NCBI RefSeq assembly: GCF_016775005.1
Contig: NZ_JAEUXI010000001.1
Span: 420,590-484,589, forward strand
DNA length: 64,000 bases
Reading direction: 5' to 3'
DNA from: Streptococcus suis
GTDB taxonomy: Bacteria > Bacillota > Bacilli > Lactobacillales > Streptococcaceae
Part shown: positions 32,790 through 42,146 of the stretch, piece after piece
Numbering within the stretch: position 1 is the first letter of the stretch
Layout: each line of letters opens with the position of its first letter
The notes under the pieces: generated by a model
Told to the model about the DNA's origin: nothing
Seen by the model: the letters and a program-made list of their open reading frames with translations, nothing else
The model's database searches: none
Program-made: the position numbers and the translations under genes

Positions 32790-34280
32790 TTAATCCCACT
32801 CACCTAGTAATACCTCTTTCAAAAATTTTTTAGGAATCCAAAATGAGTGTTTCGTTATTCTTCTGCCATCTGGCAATTTGTCAGTATCTGATAATTTTCC
32901 CTTACCAACAAATTCATTAGGTCTAATTTCGTAGTAAGTATTTTGAGCATGAATTTTCGTGAATAAAATTGTATTGACTTTACTCTGAGGAAAGTTGGTA
33001 GATACTTTATTACCATTTTGACTCAATTCAACACCGTCTTGGATGATTTTTCGTGTTTCTATCCAAACTCTTTGGACCTCCGGAATTAGTCTATCTGGAA
33101 ACCCCCAAAACTTGATATTATCTAATACAAATAATTTATCCGATACTTCTTTAAAAATGACAAATAAAAACCGTTTATTGCAAATTTCCAAAAATGGATG
33201 CGATTCCTCCCAGACATCATTCCTAGCCAATTCTTCAAATTGATAAGTCTTAAACGGAGAGTCCTCTTTTGGTAGCCCATTTTTATCTACACGAATAACG
33301 CGTAAATTCATATTGGCTTTTTGAAATTCTTGTGTCTTTTCAAGGTCTCCAGTCAGCCCCAATATATTTCTAACCAGAGTGCTATTTTTACCTTTTGCTC
33401 TAGGATTCACGTCAAATCGACTATATAATTCTTCCTCAGAAAATCCTTTATAGGCTAAAATTTTGTCTGCAATAACCTGTGTAAATGATTTTTTCTCGCC
33501 TCTGGCAGTTGCTAAAATACTTTCTTGATCAACTTGATTAAATATCTTGTGATTAATCAAGTAGGTCATGTAGCTTGATTTCAGCTCCCAAGCCCTTTGT
33601 TTTGCAAGAGTATCACTAAAAGGCTGGCTTCTAAAATCTTTTCCTTTCCCTGCACCTTTAGTACAGGTAGATAAATAGTTCCCATCTGATTCGGACAGTT
33701 CATGGGCTTTACCTTGCTTAATCTTTTCTACAATACGATTATAATCCTCAAGAATGACCTCCATATCCTCTTCAAACCATTCGTACAAAAAAATTTTTTC
33801 AATGATATAATCCGACATTGTCTGCCCTGGAATGAGACCATTGTAAAACAGTAAAAGTATTTTAGAGCATTTTTGCCATAGATGAGTGGAATAAAAGTCA
33901 TCTAAGTTTTCCTCCATGTAGTTTAATATTGTTAAAACTAACCGCTCTTTTGCACTAATTGTTCCATTCTTGTTCACTTTAAAAGGCGTGACTTTCAATT
34001 CTACTCCAACCTTGTCAAAATCAGCAGCTGAGTCACTATTAGGTTGATAGCCATAAAAGTATTTTTCTATATAATTGCCATATTGCCCTTTTGACTTCAT
34101 ACTGATTTCTTTATCAACAATTTCTGAGATTGTACCATCTTGAAAATCTCGATAAGTTTTATAAGGCGAAACTTGGTATTCAGCAATAATTTCGCCAAGC
34201 GACCTATCTAGTAAATGTTGAGAATAATCAAGAATACTTTGAATATCTGTTTCATCATAATTGAATAAGTGTTTTTCCAT
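32790..34280 (-). CDS. Sau3AI/MutH-family type II restriction endonuclease
   Basis: A 496-residue protein, close to the length of Sau3AI. The MutH/Sau3AI active site is visible as Asp87-x6-Glu94-x-Lys96 in DFDKVGVELKV, with an upstream Glu72 in YIEKYFYG. Family members cut at GATC. The C-terminal half probably holds the second, DNA-binding MutH-like domain. It is divergent from a C5 cytosine methyltransferase, the usual layout of a protective pair. The region is richer in A+T than its flanks. The GATC specificity is inferred from the family. Confidence 0.87.
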   Translation of the reverse strand: MEKHLFNYDETDIQSILDYSQHLLDRSLGEIIAEYQVSPYKTYRDFQDGTISEIVDKEISMKSKGQYGNYIEKYFYGYQPNSDSAADFDKVGVELKVTPFKVNKNGTISAKERLVLTILNYMEENLDDFYSTHLWQKCSKILLLFYNGLIPGQTMSDYIIEKIFLYEWFEEDMEVILEDYNRIVEKIKQGKAHELSESDGNYLSTCTKGAGKGKDFRSQPFSDTLAKQRAWELKSSYMTYLINHKIFNQVDQESILATARGEKKSFTQVIADKILAYKGFSEEELYSRFDVNPRAKGKNSTLVRNILGLTGDLEKTQEFQKANMNLRVIRVDKNGLPKEDSPFKTYQFEELARNDVWEESHPFLEICNKRFLFVIFKEVSDKLFVLDNIKFWGFPDRLIPEVQRVWIETRKIIQDGVELSQNGNKVSTNFPQSKVNTILFTKIHAQNTYYEIRPNEFVGKGKLSDTDKLPDGRRITKHSFWIPKKFLKEVLLGEWD

Positions 34281-34311
34281 ATAAAATTTCCTACTAAATT
34301 CCTATAGCTCT

Positions 34312-34360
34312 ATTATATCAAATAAAAATCCTTGATCGAAATTGTTTTTTACGATATAAT
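34312..34360. promoter_or_regulatory. Divergent promoters of the restriction-modification pair, sharing a GATC
   Basis: Plus strand: TTGATC (34332-34337), 17-nt spacer, TATAAT (34355-34360), driving the methyltransferase. Minus strand: TTCGAT (34335-34340), 17-nt spacer, TATAAT (34312-34317), driving the endonuclease. The two -35 boxes overlap, and the GATC at 34334-34337 lies within the first and overlaps the second. Confidence 0.65.
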
Positions 34361-34391
34361 AGAGAGTATTAAATAAACTTGAGGAGAAAAA

Positions 34392-35657
34392 ATGAATATT
34401 CTCGAACTCTTTGCCGGTGTAGGCGGTTTTCGAATTGGATTGGAAAATGCTGACAAAGATTACTTCCAAACTAAATGGGCAAATCAATGGGAGCCTGCTC
34501 GAAAATCACAGGATGCTTTTGAAGTTTATGATTTGCATTTCCCAGACAGTGAAAACATCAATATTAGTATCTCAGATATTTCTGACGAAAAGTTTGCTGA
34601 AATGAATCCCGAAATGATTGTTGGTGGTTTTCCTTGCCAAGACTATTCTGTTGCACGAAGCAAGAAGAACGAACAAGGGATTGAAGGAAAAAAAGGAGTT
34701 CTCTTTTGGGAAATTATCCGTGCTACTCGTATCACCAAACCTAAATATCTTATTTTAGAAAACGTTGACCGTCTTCTAAAAGCACCTTCTAAACAAAGAG
34801 GACGTGACTTTGCAATCATGTTGACAGCGTTTAACAATCTCGGCTACTCAGTTGAATGGCGAGTTATCAATGCCGCTGAATATGGTCGAAGCCAACGCCG
34901 TCGTCGTGTATTCTTCTTTGTCTATCGAAATGACACGACTTTTGCTCAAAAACTAGATAAACAGTTTGAAAATACCGAGACTGTATTTAACGAAAATCGA
35001 TATGATGACTATCTATTCCACTCAGGCTTGTTTGCAACCCAATTCCCAATTAAATCAATACCAATAAAAAATCGCCAAGTCTACTACGAACTGGCGAAAG
35101 ATATTGTTGAAGTATCAGATAACTTCACCGGAACAGTTTGGAATACTGGCGTGATGAGACACGGGAAATACTATTCCGTTGATACTCAATGTGACTATAA
35201 AGGTCAACCGATAACTCTTGGAGAAATCTTGCAAGATGAAAAAGATGTACCTGAGAAATACTTTTTGACAGACCCTACTAAGCTAGAAAAATTCCAATAT
35301 CTACGAGGTCCAAAAAAGATTGAAAGAACTTCGGCAGACGGTCACACCTATACCTATTCCGAAGGTGGAATGTCGCCGACTGACGACCTAAACCTGCCTG
35401 GACGAACTATGTTGACTTCCGAAGGAACTGTCAATCGCTCTACTCACTTTATCAATGTGAACAATCGATACCGTTTGATTACACCTGTAGAAGCGGAACG
35501 ATTACAAGATTTCCCAGATGATTGGACTAAGCAGAAAAAATTAGCAGATGGATCCATTGTAGACGTATCTGATAAAATGCGTATGTTCTTTATGGGCAAT
35601 GCCCTCGTAACTGAAATCGTACGAAAAATTGGGGAGTATATAGTAAAAATTGGTTAA
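34392..35657 (+). CDS. C5 cytosine DNA methyltransferase (Sau3AI-type, probable GATC specificity)
   Basis: A 421-residue m5C methyltransferase. Motif I is LELFAGVGGFRIGLE (residues 4-18), motif IV with the catalytic Cys82 is GGFPCQDYS, motif VI is LENVDRLL near 117, motif VIII is QRRRRVFFF near 170, and the C-terminal motif IX-X region ends MFFMGNALV. It should protect the host from the divergent endonuclease. The start is behind GAGGAG. Its stop is 9 nt before the RSH-like gene, suggesting one transcript of three genes. Confidence 0.92.
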   Translation: MNILELFAGVGGFRIGLENADKDYFQTKWANQWEPARKSQDAFEVYDLHFPDSENINISISDISDEKFAEMNPEMIVGGFPCQDYSVARSKKNEQGIEGKKGVLFWEIIRATRITKPKYLILENVDRLLKAPSKQRGRDFAIMLTAFNNLGYSVEWRVINAAEYGRSQRRRRVFFFVYRNDTTFAQKLDKQFENTETVFNENRYDDYLFHSGLFATQFPIKSIPIKNRQVYYELAKDIVEVSDNFTGTVWNTGVMRHGKYYSVDTQCDYKGQPITLGEILQDEKDVPEKYFLTDPTKLEKFQYLRGPKKIERTSADGHTYTYSEGGMSPTDDLNLPGRTMLTSEGTVNRSTHFINVNNRYRLITPVEAERLQDFPDDWTKQKKLADGSIVDVSDKMRMFFMGNALVTEIVRKIGEYIVKIG

Positions 35658-35666
35658 AATGGAGAT

Positions 35667-36920
35667 ATGAGAAAAATGCAACAAGAAATAATACAAAATT
35701 GGCTCAGAACCTTTGATTCTTTAGAACCTGAAGCTAAAGAATGCTTGATTGAATTTGATCAACTTATTAACAATTTCGTTAGTCAAAATTCAGAAATACC
35801 TTTAGTTGGATTACAAAAAAGAGTCAAATCTAAGCAAAGTTTTAGTGATAAATTAGTCCGAAAATCATACATTACACAATGGGAGTATAATTATCAATTT
35901 GAAGATAAAAACAAGTCTTTCTTAGCCGAACATTTACAAGATTTCATTGGTATTAGACTCAATACATATTTTCAAGTTGAAGAAGAAGAACTCTTTAATA
36001 AATTAATTAATTTTTTAGAGAAAAACGAAAAAATAATTATTCCCGATGAAGAAAAAAAAGCAAAAAGACAACAAAATCAACACGAAATATTTAAATTCAG
36101 TGGCACATATGAGTTCAGTAATCGTAAGTTTGGTTTTGAAATTCAGATAAAATCTTCTGTGCATAATCTTTGGGGTGAGGTAGACCATTTCACAATATAT
36201 AAACCTCATAATTTTGACTTTAATATTACAACAAAAAAAGAATTAACCGAGTCCGTATTTCAAATATTAGCTAATTCAGATACCCAATTATATAATTTAA
36301 AGAAAAATAATACATATGAAATACAAAAATTATTAAATCAATTATTCTTTGAATTTACTAAAAATGATATTTTTCAAACTGAAATTTTCACACATAACTA
36401 CTATGATTGGTTCTACAACATATTTCATCAAGTCAACATCAATGATGTTTTAGTCTCATTTTTAAAAGAAGAAGAGTATATAAAGAAAGACTTCAATATA
36501 GATATACTACATAATAATAATATTGAAGTAAATGAAGAGATTTATAGTTATCTTTCTAAAGTAATTGAAAAAGTAATCAACGAGGGAGAGGCAGATAACA
36601 TTGCTAAGATATTATCTTTCATTTTCAAAAATATAAATAAAGACGATATATATCAGTATATTGCCGACTACATATACTTCGAACTTTCTAATTATTTTAT
36701 TTCTAATTCATCTGAACAGGATGAATTAGATACTGTTTTCCCTAGCGATGAAGACGAAGATGATTTTGAAGATTCTGAAGCAGATTTCAAAGAGTTAATA
36801 AATAATTTAAAAATGCCTGAAATGACTCCAAATAACGCTCATTCTGATTATAAAAAAATAATATATAATAAACTTAAAGAAATGAATCTAAAAATAGGGA
36901 GAATCCAATATGACGCATAG
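35667..36920 (+). CDS. RelA/SpoT-type nucleotidyltransferase-domain protein
   Basis: A 417-residue, very AT-rich gene. Residues about 50-180 show RelA/SpoT synthetase-like motifs: KRVKSKQSFSDKL (51-63), LQDFIGIRL (90-98, with the conserved Asp92 and Arg97), His139, FEIQIKSSVHNLWGEVDH (157-174). The tyrosine usually found four residues before the conserved histidine is not present, so substrate binding may differ. Between about 190 and 417 lies an acidic Asn/Ile/Glu-rich region (DEDEDDFEDSEADF near 368-381) I do not recognise. It overlaps the DGQHR gene by 11 nt. It could be a small alarmone synthetase-like effector; this is inference. Confidence 0.7.
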   Translation: MRKMQQEIIQNWLRTFDSLEPEAKECLIEFDQLINNFVSQNSEIPLVGLQKRVKSKQSFSDKLVRKSYITQWEYNYQFEDKNKSFLAEHLQDFIGIRLNTYFQVEEEELFNKLINFLEKNEKIIIPDEEKKAKRQQNQHEIFKFSGTYEFSNRKFGFEIQIKSSVHNLWGEVDHFTIYKPHNFDFNITTKKELTESVFQILANSDTQLYNLKKNNTYEIQKLLNQLFFEFTKNDIFQTEIFTHNYYDWFYNIFHQVNINDVLVSFLKEEEYIKKDFNIDILHNNNIEVNEEIYSYLSKVIEKVINEGEADNIAKILSFIFKNINKDDIYQYIADYIYFELSNYFISNSSEQDELDTVFPSDEDEDDFEDSEADFKELINNLKMPEMTPNNAHSDYKKIIYNKLKEMNLKIGRIQYDA

Positions 36921-37917
36921 ATTTTTAATTAATCAACATCATCCTGAATTACAAGACGGATTAGAAGTTAAAAATTTTTCGGTTGATTTTCTTATAAGAA
37001 ATACTGCTACTAAAGTTTTTTCACCAGAAACATTTAAGGGTTATCAGCGAAAAATAAATAGAACTCATTGTTTGAATATTGTAAAATATATTATAAAAAA
37101 TGATTATTTTTTCTTCCCTACTCCAATTATTTGCGCCAATAAAGATAGTAAATTATTTATTGTTGACGGACAGCATCGAGTAGAAGCACTTCGCATTGTT
37201 AAAGAAGAATTTCCAGATAAATATGAACTAATTAAAGAATATGAAATTAGCTCCATTGTTTTGAATAATCCAACAGATGCTTTAGAAGTAGATACTTTTA
37301 TCACTATTAATAAAACTTCAAGGAAAGTGGATACTTCTCTAGCTCTTGTTCTAAAAACAATGTATTCGGGAGCTGACAACGCCGCTCCTTTAGCAAAAAA
37401 ACAATACATACTAGTCGAATTAGCTAGAAGCTTGGATAAAACTGATAAACATTGGAATAACGAAATTTCTTGGGAAGGAACTCCGCAAGCTACTGGAAAA
37501 GTTATAAGTTTAAATTCTTTTGTACGTGCCACTATGCCTCTAATTAATCTTTTAGAAAAAAACAATCTAATTGCAATTGATTCTCTTAATGAAACACAAG
37601 AACAAATACTCAAGGTCTACACTGCGTACTGGGAGATAATTATGAATAAATGGCCACAAGTATTTCACACAAAAGAATCTTCAAAAATTTTAAAAGGATC
37701 AATCGGCCTAAGCTCTACTCTAAAATTTCTGAGTAACAAATTAAAAGATATTAAACTAGATAGCATAGAGGAACTCATTAATCATATAAATAACGAATTT
37801 GAACTAGTAACTATTAACCCAGAATACTGGCTTCCAGGTAATATTTTTTCTAGTTACTCTTCAGGAAGTGGCTTTTCAAACATTGCCAAAATATTAGAAG
37901 ACTCTCAAAAAAAATAA
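36910..37917 (+). CDS. DGQHR-domain protein (DndB-like, ParB-fold)
   Basis: A 335-residue protein with the exact motif VDGQHRVEAL (residues 85-94). The DGQHR family includes DndB, the regulator of phosphorothioation loci, and is related to ParB/sulfiredoxin folds. The following FITINKTSRKVDTSLAL is also family-like. The start lies inside the last 11 nt of the RSH-like gene, so the two are translationally coupled. A 20-bp hairpin terminator follows. No Dnd or Dpt genes are nearby, so a role in phosphorothioation is not supported. Confidence 0.8.
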   Translation: MTHRFLINQHHPELQDGLEVKNFSVDFLIRNTATKVFSPETFKGYQRKINRTHCLNIVKYIIKNDYFFFPTPIICANKDSKLFIVDGQHRVEALRIVKEEFPDKYELIKEYEISSIVLNNPTDALEVDTFITINKTSRKVDTSLALVLKTMYSGADNAAPLAKKQYILVELARSLDKTDKHWNNEISWEGTPQATGKVISLNSFVRATMPLINLLEKNNLIAIDSLNETQEQILKVYTAYWEIIMNKWPQVFHTKESSKILKGSIGLSSTLKFLSNKLKDIKLDSIEELINHINNEFELVTINPEYWLPGNIFSSYSSGSGFSNIAKILEDSQKK

Positions 37918-37932
37918 AATACTTTCTAACTA

Positions 37933-37976
37933 GATAGTCAAAAAGCACGGTCTTATGACCGTGCTTTTTGACTATC
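37933..37976. terminator. Bidirectional terminator between the DGQHR gene and valS
   Basis: A perfect 20-bp inverted repeat (37933-37952 with 37957-37976, loop TTAT) with internal A- and T-runs on both sides. The valS stop codon (37972-37974) lies inside the right arm. Confidence 0.9.
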
Positions 37977-40623
37977 TTCCCATCTTCTTCATCTCTTCAA
38001 TCCGTCCTACTGTCGCATCGTATTTTACTTGGTAGTCGGCTTGTTTTTCTTTTTCTTTTTCAACGACTTCTGGTTTGGCGTTGGCGATGAAGCGTTCGTT
38101 GCTGAGTTTTTTGCCGACCATGTCTAGTTCTTTTTGCCACTTGGCAAGCTCTTTGTCTAGACGAGCCAACTCTTCTTCTACGTTGAGAAGGTCGGCTAGT
38201 GGCAAGAAGATTTCAGCACCGGTGATAACGGCTGACATAGCTAATTCTGGTGAAGCGATACTTGAGCTGATTTCCAACTGTTCTGGATTTGTAAAGCGTC
38301 GGATGTAGTTTTCATTTGCCTTGAAGAAGGTTTCAAGCTCGCTATCTGCCGTCTTAATCAAAATGGTAATCGGCTTAGAAGGAGCAACATTCACTTCTGC
38401 TCTGCTATTTCGCACCGAACGAATCAAGTCCTTGAGACTTTCCACTCCCTTATGTGCTTCCGCATTTTCAAAGGCTGGGTTGACAACAGGGTAAGCCGCC
38501 ACTACGATAGAGCCTTCTGCGTACTGAGCGTATATTTCTTCCGTCACAAACGGCATGATTGGGTGGAGGAGGCGAAGGATTTGGTCCAGCGTGTAGAGAA
38601 GAACAGAGCGAGTCATGACTTTCTCAGCCTCATTGTCACTGTAAAGCACTTCCTTGGTCAGCTCGACGTACCAGTTGGCGAACTCTTCCCAGATGAAGTT
38701 GTAGAGGATGTGACCAGCAACACCAAACTCGAACTTGTCGAAGTTTTCAGTGACCTTGGCAATAGTTTCGTTGAGGTTGTGGAGAATCCAGCGGTCCGTC
38801 ACGTTACCAGCCTCACCAGCTGCGACTTTCGCAACATTCTCACGCGCCGCATCCAAGGTCAAGCCTTCATTGTTCATGAGGATATAGCGGGAAATGTTCC
38901 AAATCTTGTTGATGAAGTTCCAAGAAGCATCCATCTTCTCGTAAGAGAAGCGAACATCTTGGCCAGGGGCAGAGCCGTTTGACAAGAACCAACGCAAAGC
39001 GTCCGCACCGTATTTCTCAATGACATCCATTGGGTCAATCCCGTTTCCGAGCGACTTGGACATCTTGCGACCTTCTTCGTCACGGATCAAACCGTGGATC
39101 AGCACGTTCTTGAAGGGCTGACGGCCTGTGAACTCAAGCGATTGGAAAATCATCCGCGACACCCAGAAGAAGATGATGTCATAGCCCGTTACCAAGGTTG
39201 AAGTTGGGAAGTAACGCTGGAAGTCCGTCGCGTTTTCGTCAGGCCAGCCCATTGTTGAGAATGGCCAAAGGGCAGAGCTAAACCAGGTGTCTAGGACATC
39301 CTCATCCTGTACCCAACCGTCACCTGCTGGAGCCTCTTCTCCGACGTACATTTCGCCAGATTCGTTATACCATGCTGGAATCTGATGCCCCCACCAAAGC
39401 TGACGCGAGATAACCCAGTCATGTACATTTTCCATCCATTGTAGGAAGGTATCGTTGAAGCGTGGTGGGTAAAATTCTACCTTGTCAGCTGTGTCTTGGT
39501 TGGCAATGGCATTCTTAGCCAGTTGGTCCATTTTAACAAACCACTGGGTTGACAAGCGTGGCTCAACCACCACACCTGTACGCTCCGAGTGTCCAACGGA
39601 ATGTACACGGTTTTCGATTTCGACAAGGGCACCCAGTTCTTGTAACTTAGCAACCGTTGCTTTACGGGCTTCAAAGCGGTCCATACCTGCAAATTCGCCT
39701 GCAAGCTCGTTCATGGTACCGTCGTCGTTCATAACATTGACTTGTGGCAGATTGTGGCGTTGACCTACGAGGAAGTCATTCGGATCGTGGGCAGGAGTGA
39801 TTTTCACAACCCCTGTACCAAATTCTGGGTCTGCGTGTTCATCCGCAACGATTGGGATTGGCTTGTTTACGATTGGTAGGATAACGTTTTTGCCAATCAA
39901 GTCCTTGTAACGTGGGTCTTCTGGGTTAACTGCCACCGCAACGTCACCGAACATGGTTTCAGGACGAGTTGTCGCAACTTGCAGGGCACGAGAGCCATCT
40001 TCCAACATATAATTCATGTGGTAGAAAGCACCCTCTACATCTTTGTGGATAACTTCAATATCAGAAAGGGCTGTGCGAGCTGCGGGGTCCCAGTTGATGA
40101 TAAATTCGCCACGGTAGATCCAGCCTTTTTTGTAGAGTTCTACAAAGACCTTGCGAACAGCTTTCGACAAGCCTTCGTCCAGCGTGAAGCGGTCACGTTG
40201 GTAGTCCAAAGACAGACCCAACTTGCCCCATTGCTCACGAATGGTCGCTGCGTACTCATCCTTCCATTCCCAGACTTTATCGAGGAATTTTTCACGACCC
40301 AAGTCATAGCGGGTCACGCCTTGCTCCCGCAAGCGTTCCTCAACCTTAGCCTGAGTGGCAATCCCCGCGTGGTCCATACCTGGAAGCCAGAGAGTGTCAA
40401 AGCCCTGCATGCGCTTTTGGCGGATAATGATGTCTTGAAGGGTGGTATCCCAAGCGTGTCCCAAGTGCAACTTACCCGTTACGTTTGGCGGTGGAATGAC
40501 GATCGAATAAGGCTTAGCCTCCGCATCGCCTGACGGCTTAAACACATCTTGGTCCAACCAAGTTTGATAACGACCAGCCTCAACCTCGGCTGGATTGTAT
40601 TTTGGTGATAATTCTTTTGACAT
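37972..40623 (-). CDS. valS: Valyl-tRNA synthetase
   Basis: An 883-residue class I synthetase. The HIGH-like motif is [14 protein letters not shown] near residues 47-60 and KMSKS is in [11 protein letters not shown] near 520-530. The C-terminal coiled coil ([15 protein letters not shown]) is typical. It attaches valine to tRNA-Val. It has AAAGGAG upstream of the ATG. No T-box lies directly upstream; the nearest is about 2.5 kb further on, before a VOC gene. Confidence 0.98.
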   Translation of the reverse strand: MSKELSPKYNPAEVEAGRYQTWLDQDVFKPSGDAEAKPYSIVIPPPNVTGKLHLGHAWDTTLQDIIIRQKRMQGFDTLWLPGMDHAGIATQAKVEERLREQGVTRYDLGREKFLDKVWEWKDEYAATIREQWGKLGLSLDYQRDRFTLDEGLSKAVRKVFVELYKKGWIYRGEFIINWDPAARTALSDIEVIHKDVEGAFYHMNYMLEDGSRALQVATTRPETMFGDVAVAVNPEDPRYKDLIGKNVILPIVNKPIPIVADEHADPEFGTGVVKITPAHDPNDFLVGQRHNLPQVNVMNDDGTMNELAGEFAGMDRFEARKATVAKLQELGALVEIENRVHSVGHSERTGVVVEPRLSTQWFVKMDQLAKNAIANQDTADKVEFYPPRFNDTFLQWMENVHDWVISRQLWWGHQIPAWYNESGEMYVGEEAPAGDGWVQDEDVLDTWFSSALWPFSTMGWPDENATDFQRYFPTSTLVTGYDIIFFWVSRMIFQSLEFTGRQPFKNVLIHGLIRDEEGRKMSKSLGNGIDPMDVIEKYGADALRWFLSNGSAPGQDVRFSYEKMDASWNFINKIWNISRYILMNNEGLTLDAARENVAKVAAGEAGNVTDRWILHNLNETIAKVTENFDKFEFGVAGHILYNFIWEEFANWYVELTKEVLYSDNEAEKVMTRSVLLYTLDQILRLLHPIMPFVTEEIYAQYAEGSIVVAAYPVVNPAFENAEAHKGVESLKDLIRSVRNSRAEVNVAPSKPITILIKTADSELETFFKANENYIRRFTNPEQLEISSSIASPELAMSAVITGAEIFLPLADLLNVEEELARLDKELAKWQKELDMVGKKLSNERFIANAKPEVVEKEKEKQADYQVKYDATVGRIEEMKKMGR

Positions 40624-40660
40624 TATTTTTTCTCCTTTAGTATTCTTTAAGAAAATTGGT

Positions 40661-40705
40661 TTATACTATCCTCAAGCTAGAAATAGCAAAACTTTTCTTT
40701 TTCAT
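40661..40705 (-). other. 14-codon open frame upstream of valS
   Basis: ATG at 40705 with AGGAG 5 nt upstream encodes [14 protein letters not shown] and stops at 40661. It sits between an imperfect hairpin (arms around 40720-40730 and 40740-40748) and valS. It may be the truncated start of a secreted protein gene, or a leader peptide; only one Val codon is present, so attenuation by valine codons is not supported. Confidence 0.3.
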
Positions 40706-40781
40706 ATAATCTCCTAGAAATAGTCAGTCCTTTGGGCTGGCTATTTCGTTTTTATTCACGAACGATATGGGGCGCGTAGCT

Positions 40782-41213
40782 TTAATAACTAATTTCGTCT
40801 ATTTTTTCACCACGATAGTACACTTCGATATGGTCAGATATTTTTTTAGCTTCCTCTTCATCAAATGCTTTTATGAGCCATTGTTTGAAATTTTCGTCTA
40901 GTGTTTTTCTGTTTATGATATTATTTGCCTTCGATGATTGATTAGAATCATCGTATTCTGAAGACAGGCTGCCAATTCTGATAATGATCTTATCATATTT
41001 CACATCTGAAAATGGCAAGACATTCTCAACAGTTTCAATCTTCGTGTTTGCAATATTGGGAAACAACTGCCCTTGGATTGAAGTATCATCAGGATAATAC
41101 GTATTGAAAAAAGTATCACGCCATTTCCAAAAACCGATTGCTACGGATAGTATCACTACAATCACCACTACTAATTTTTGTTTCTTGGTGAAGGTCGGTG
41201 TCAAACTTTTCAT
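40782..41213 (-). CDS. Small membrane-anchored protein of unknown function
   Basis: A 143-residue protein with a basic N-terminus (KSLTPTFTKKQK) and one hydrophobic segment (LVVVIVVILSVAIGFW, about 14-29); the rest is charged and predicted to be outside the membrane. I do not recognise a domain. Its ATG overlaps the stop of the next gene upstream as ATGA, so the two are coupled. It lies between the VOC/kinase pair and valS. Confidence 0.65.
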   Translation of the reverse strand: MKSLTPTFTKKQKLVVVIVVILSVAIGFWKWRDTFFNTYYPDDTSIQGQLFPNIANTKIETVENVLPFSDVKYDKIIIRIGSLSSEYDDSNQSSKANNIINRKTLDENFKQWLIKAFDEEEAKKISDHIEVYYRGEKIDEISY

Positions 41214-41983
41214 TCGTCTACCTCCATGCTTCCCTTCTTCAATACCAGTTTATTGTTTTCCTTTACAAACTCCGCTCTCACTGTGTACAGAGTAGGACCC
41301 AAAAGAATATTAGGCCTCCAATCTTTTTGTTCAAACACCGTTTCAATAGCAAATCCATCTTCTATAATCTTAATTTCTGTTGGATCTGTTCCCTCGTCTG
41401 GGATATACCATTTTTTAAATGTGTATTTTTTGAATTCCTTGTTTGTATCTAATTCAGTGACAAGCGTTTCTTTCATGGATATTATTTGATTTTTGGTAGC
41501 TCCTTCGCTTGAGTAAGCTTCCCCATCCTCAATAATTAAGTTCCCATCATAGTAAACTTTGTAGGAGCCGAATTCCTCTTCAAGTTCATCCTTATTTAAA
41601 GAGTCTATCCAGATATCTTGTAATTGGTCTCCGTATTCCTTCGTATTAAAAATTGGACTCGTAATATAAATTCTTGGTATTTGAATATCAACACTTTTGA
41701 AAGACACACTGCTAAAATTTATCAATTTTTCAAAATCATTAAAGGGAATATTATTGATGTAGGTCCCTTCAACTCCAGAGGCAGTATCTGAAGTTTTGTT
41801 TGATTTTGTGATGGCTACTCTTTGTGCTTCAAATGGTTTTGATAAAGTAAAATATAAAGTCTTTTGCACCAACCAAGGAATGCTCAAGAATAATAAGAAG
41901 GCTAGCGAAATGATGACAAACCAGCTAGTCAATTCATTTCTCAAATCTTTTGAATTCTCTGTGAACTTGTTTAACATTTTCAT
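41210..41983 (-). CDS. Membrane-anchored protein of unknown function, partner of the gene at 40782
   Basis: A 257-residue protein with one N-terminal membrane helix (WFVIISLAFLLFLSIPWLV, about 21-39) and a long extracytoplasmic region. No known domain is evident. The start is behind TAGGAG. It shares a general layout with the 143-residue protein it overlaps (short basic tail, one helix, charged outer domain). A role cannot be inferred from neighbours. Confidence 0.65.
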   Translation of the reverse strand: MKMLNKFTENSKDLRNELTSWFVIISLAFLLFLSIPWLVQKTLYFTLSKPFEAQRVAITKSNKTSDTASGVEGTYINNIPFNDFEKLINFSSVSFKSVDIQIPRIYITSPIFNTKEYGDQLQDIWIDSLNKDELEEEFGSYKVYYDGNLIIEDGEAYSSEGATKNQIISMKETLVTELDTNKEFKKYTFKKWYIPDEGTDPTEIKIIEDGFAIETVFEQKDWRPNILLGPTLYTVRAEFVKENNKLVLKKGSMEVDE

Positions 41984-42146
41984 AGACAGTATACTCCTAA
42001 TTCATATTTTAATACACTGCACGCAAAATAGTATACTCCATGAGATAAGCATGATGTAATATAGTAGCAGGACTGAACTGATAGTACTAATAGAAATAGT
42101 TTATGCCTATCTGGATTATATTCTGTTTCGCCCCTCAACGGAAAGG

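Noticed and set aside
36910..37917. Part of a phosphorothioation (Dnd) system
   Set aside because: DGQHR alone does not make a Dnd system; no dndACDE or dptFGH-like genes lie around it.
32790..37917. Prophage or plasmid insertion
   Set aside because: No integrase, structural, replication or conjugation genes are present; the content is limited to restriction-modification and associated genes.
40720..40748. Hairpin before valS as a T-box or classic attenuator
   Set aside because: No T-box motif is present, the stem has a mismatch, there is no T-run directly after it, and the short open frame holds only one valine codon.
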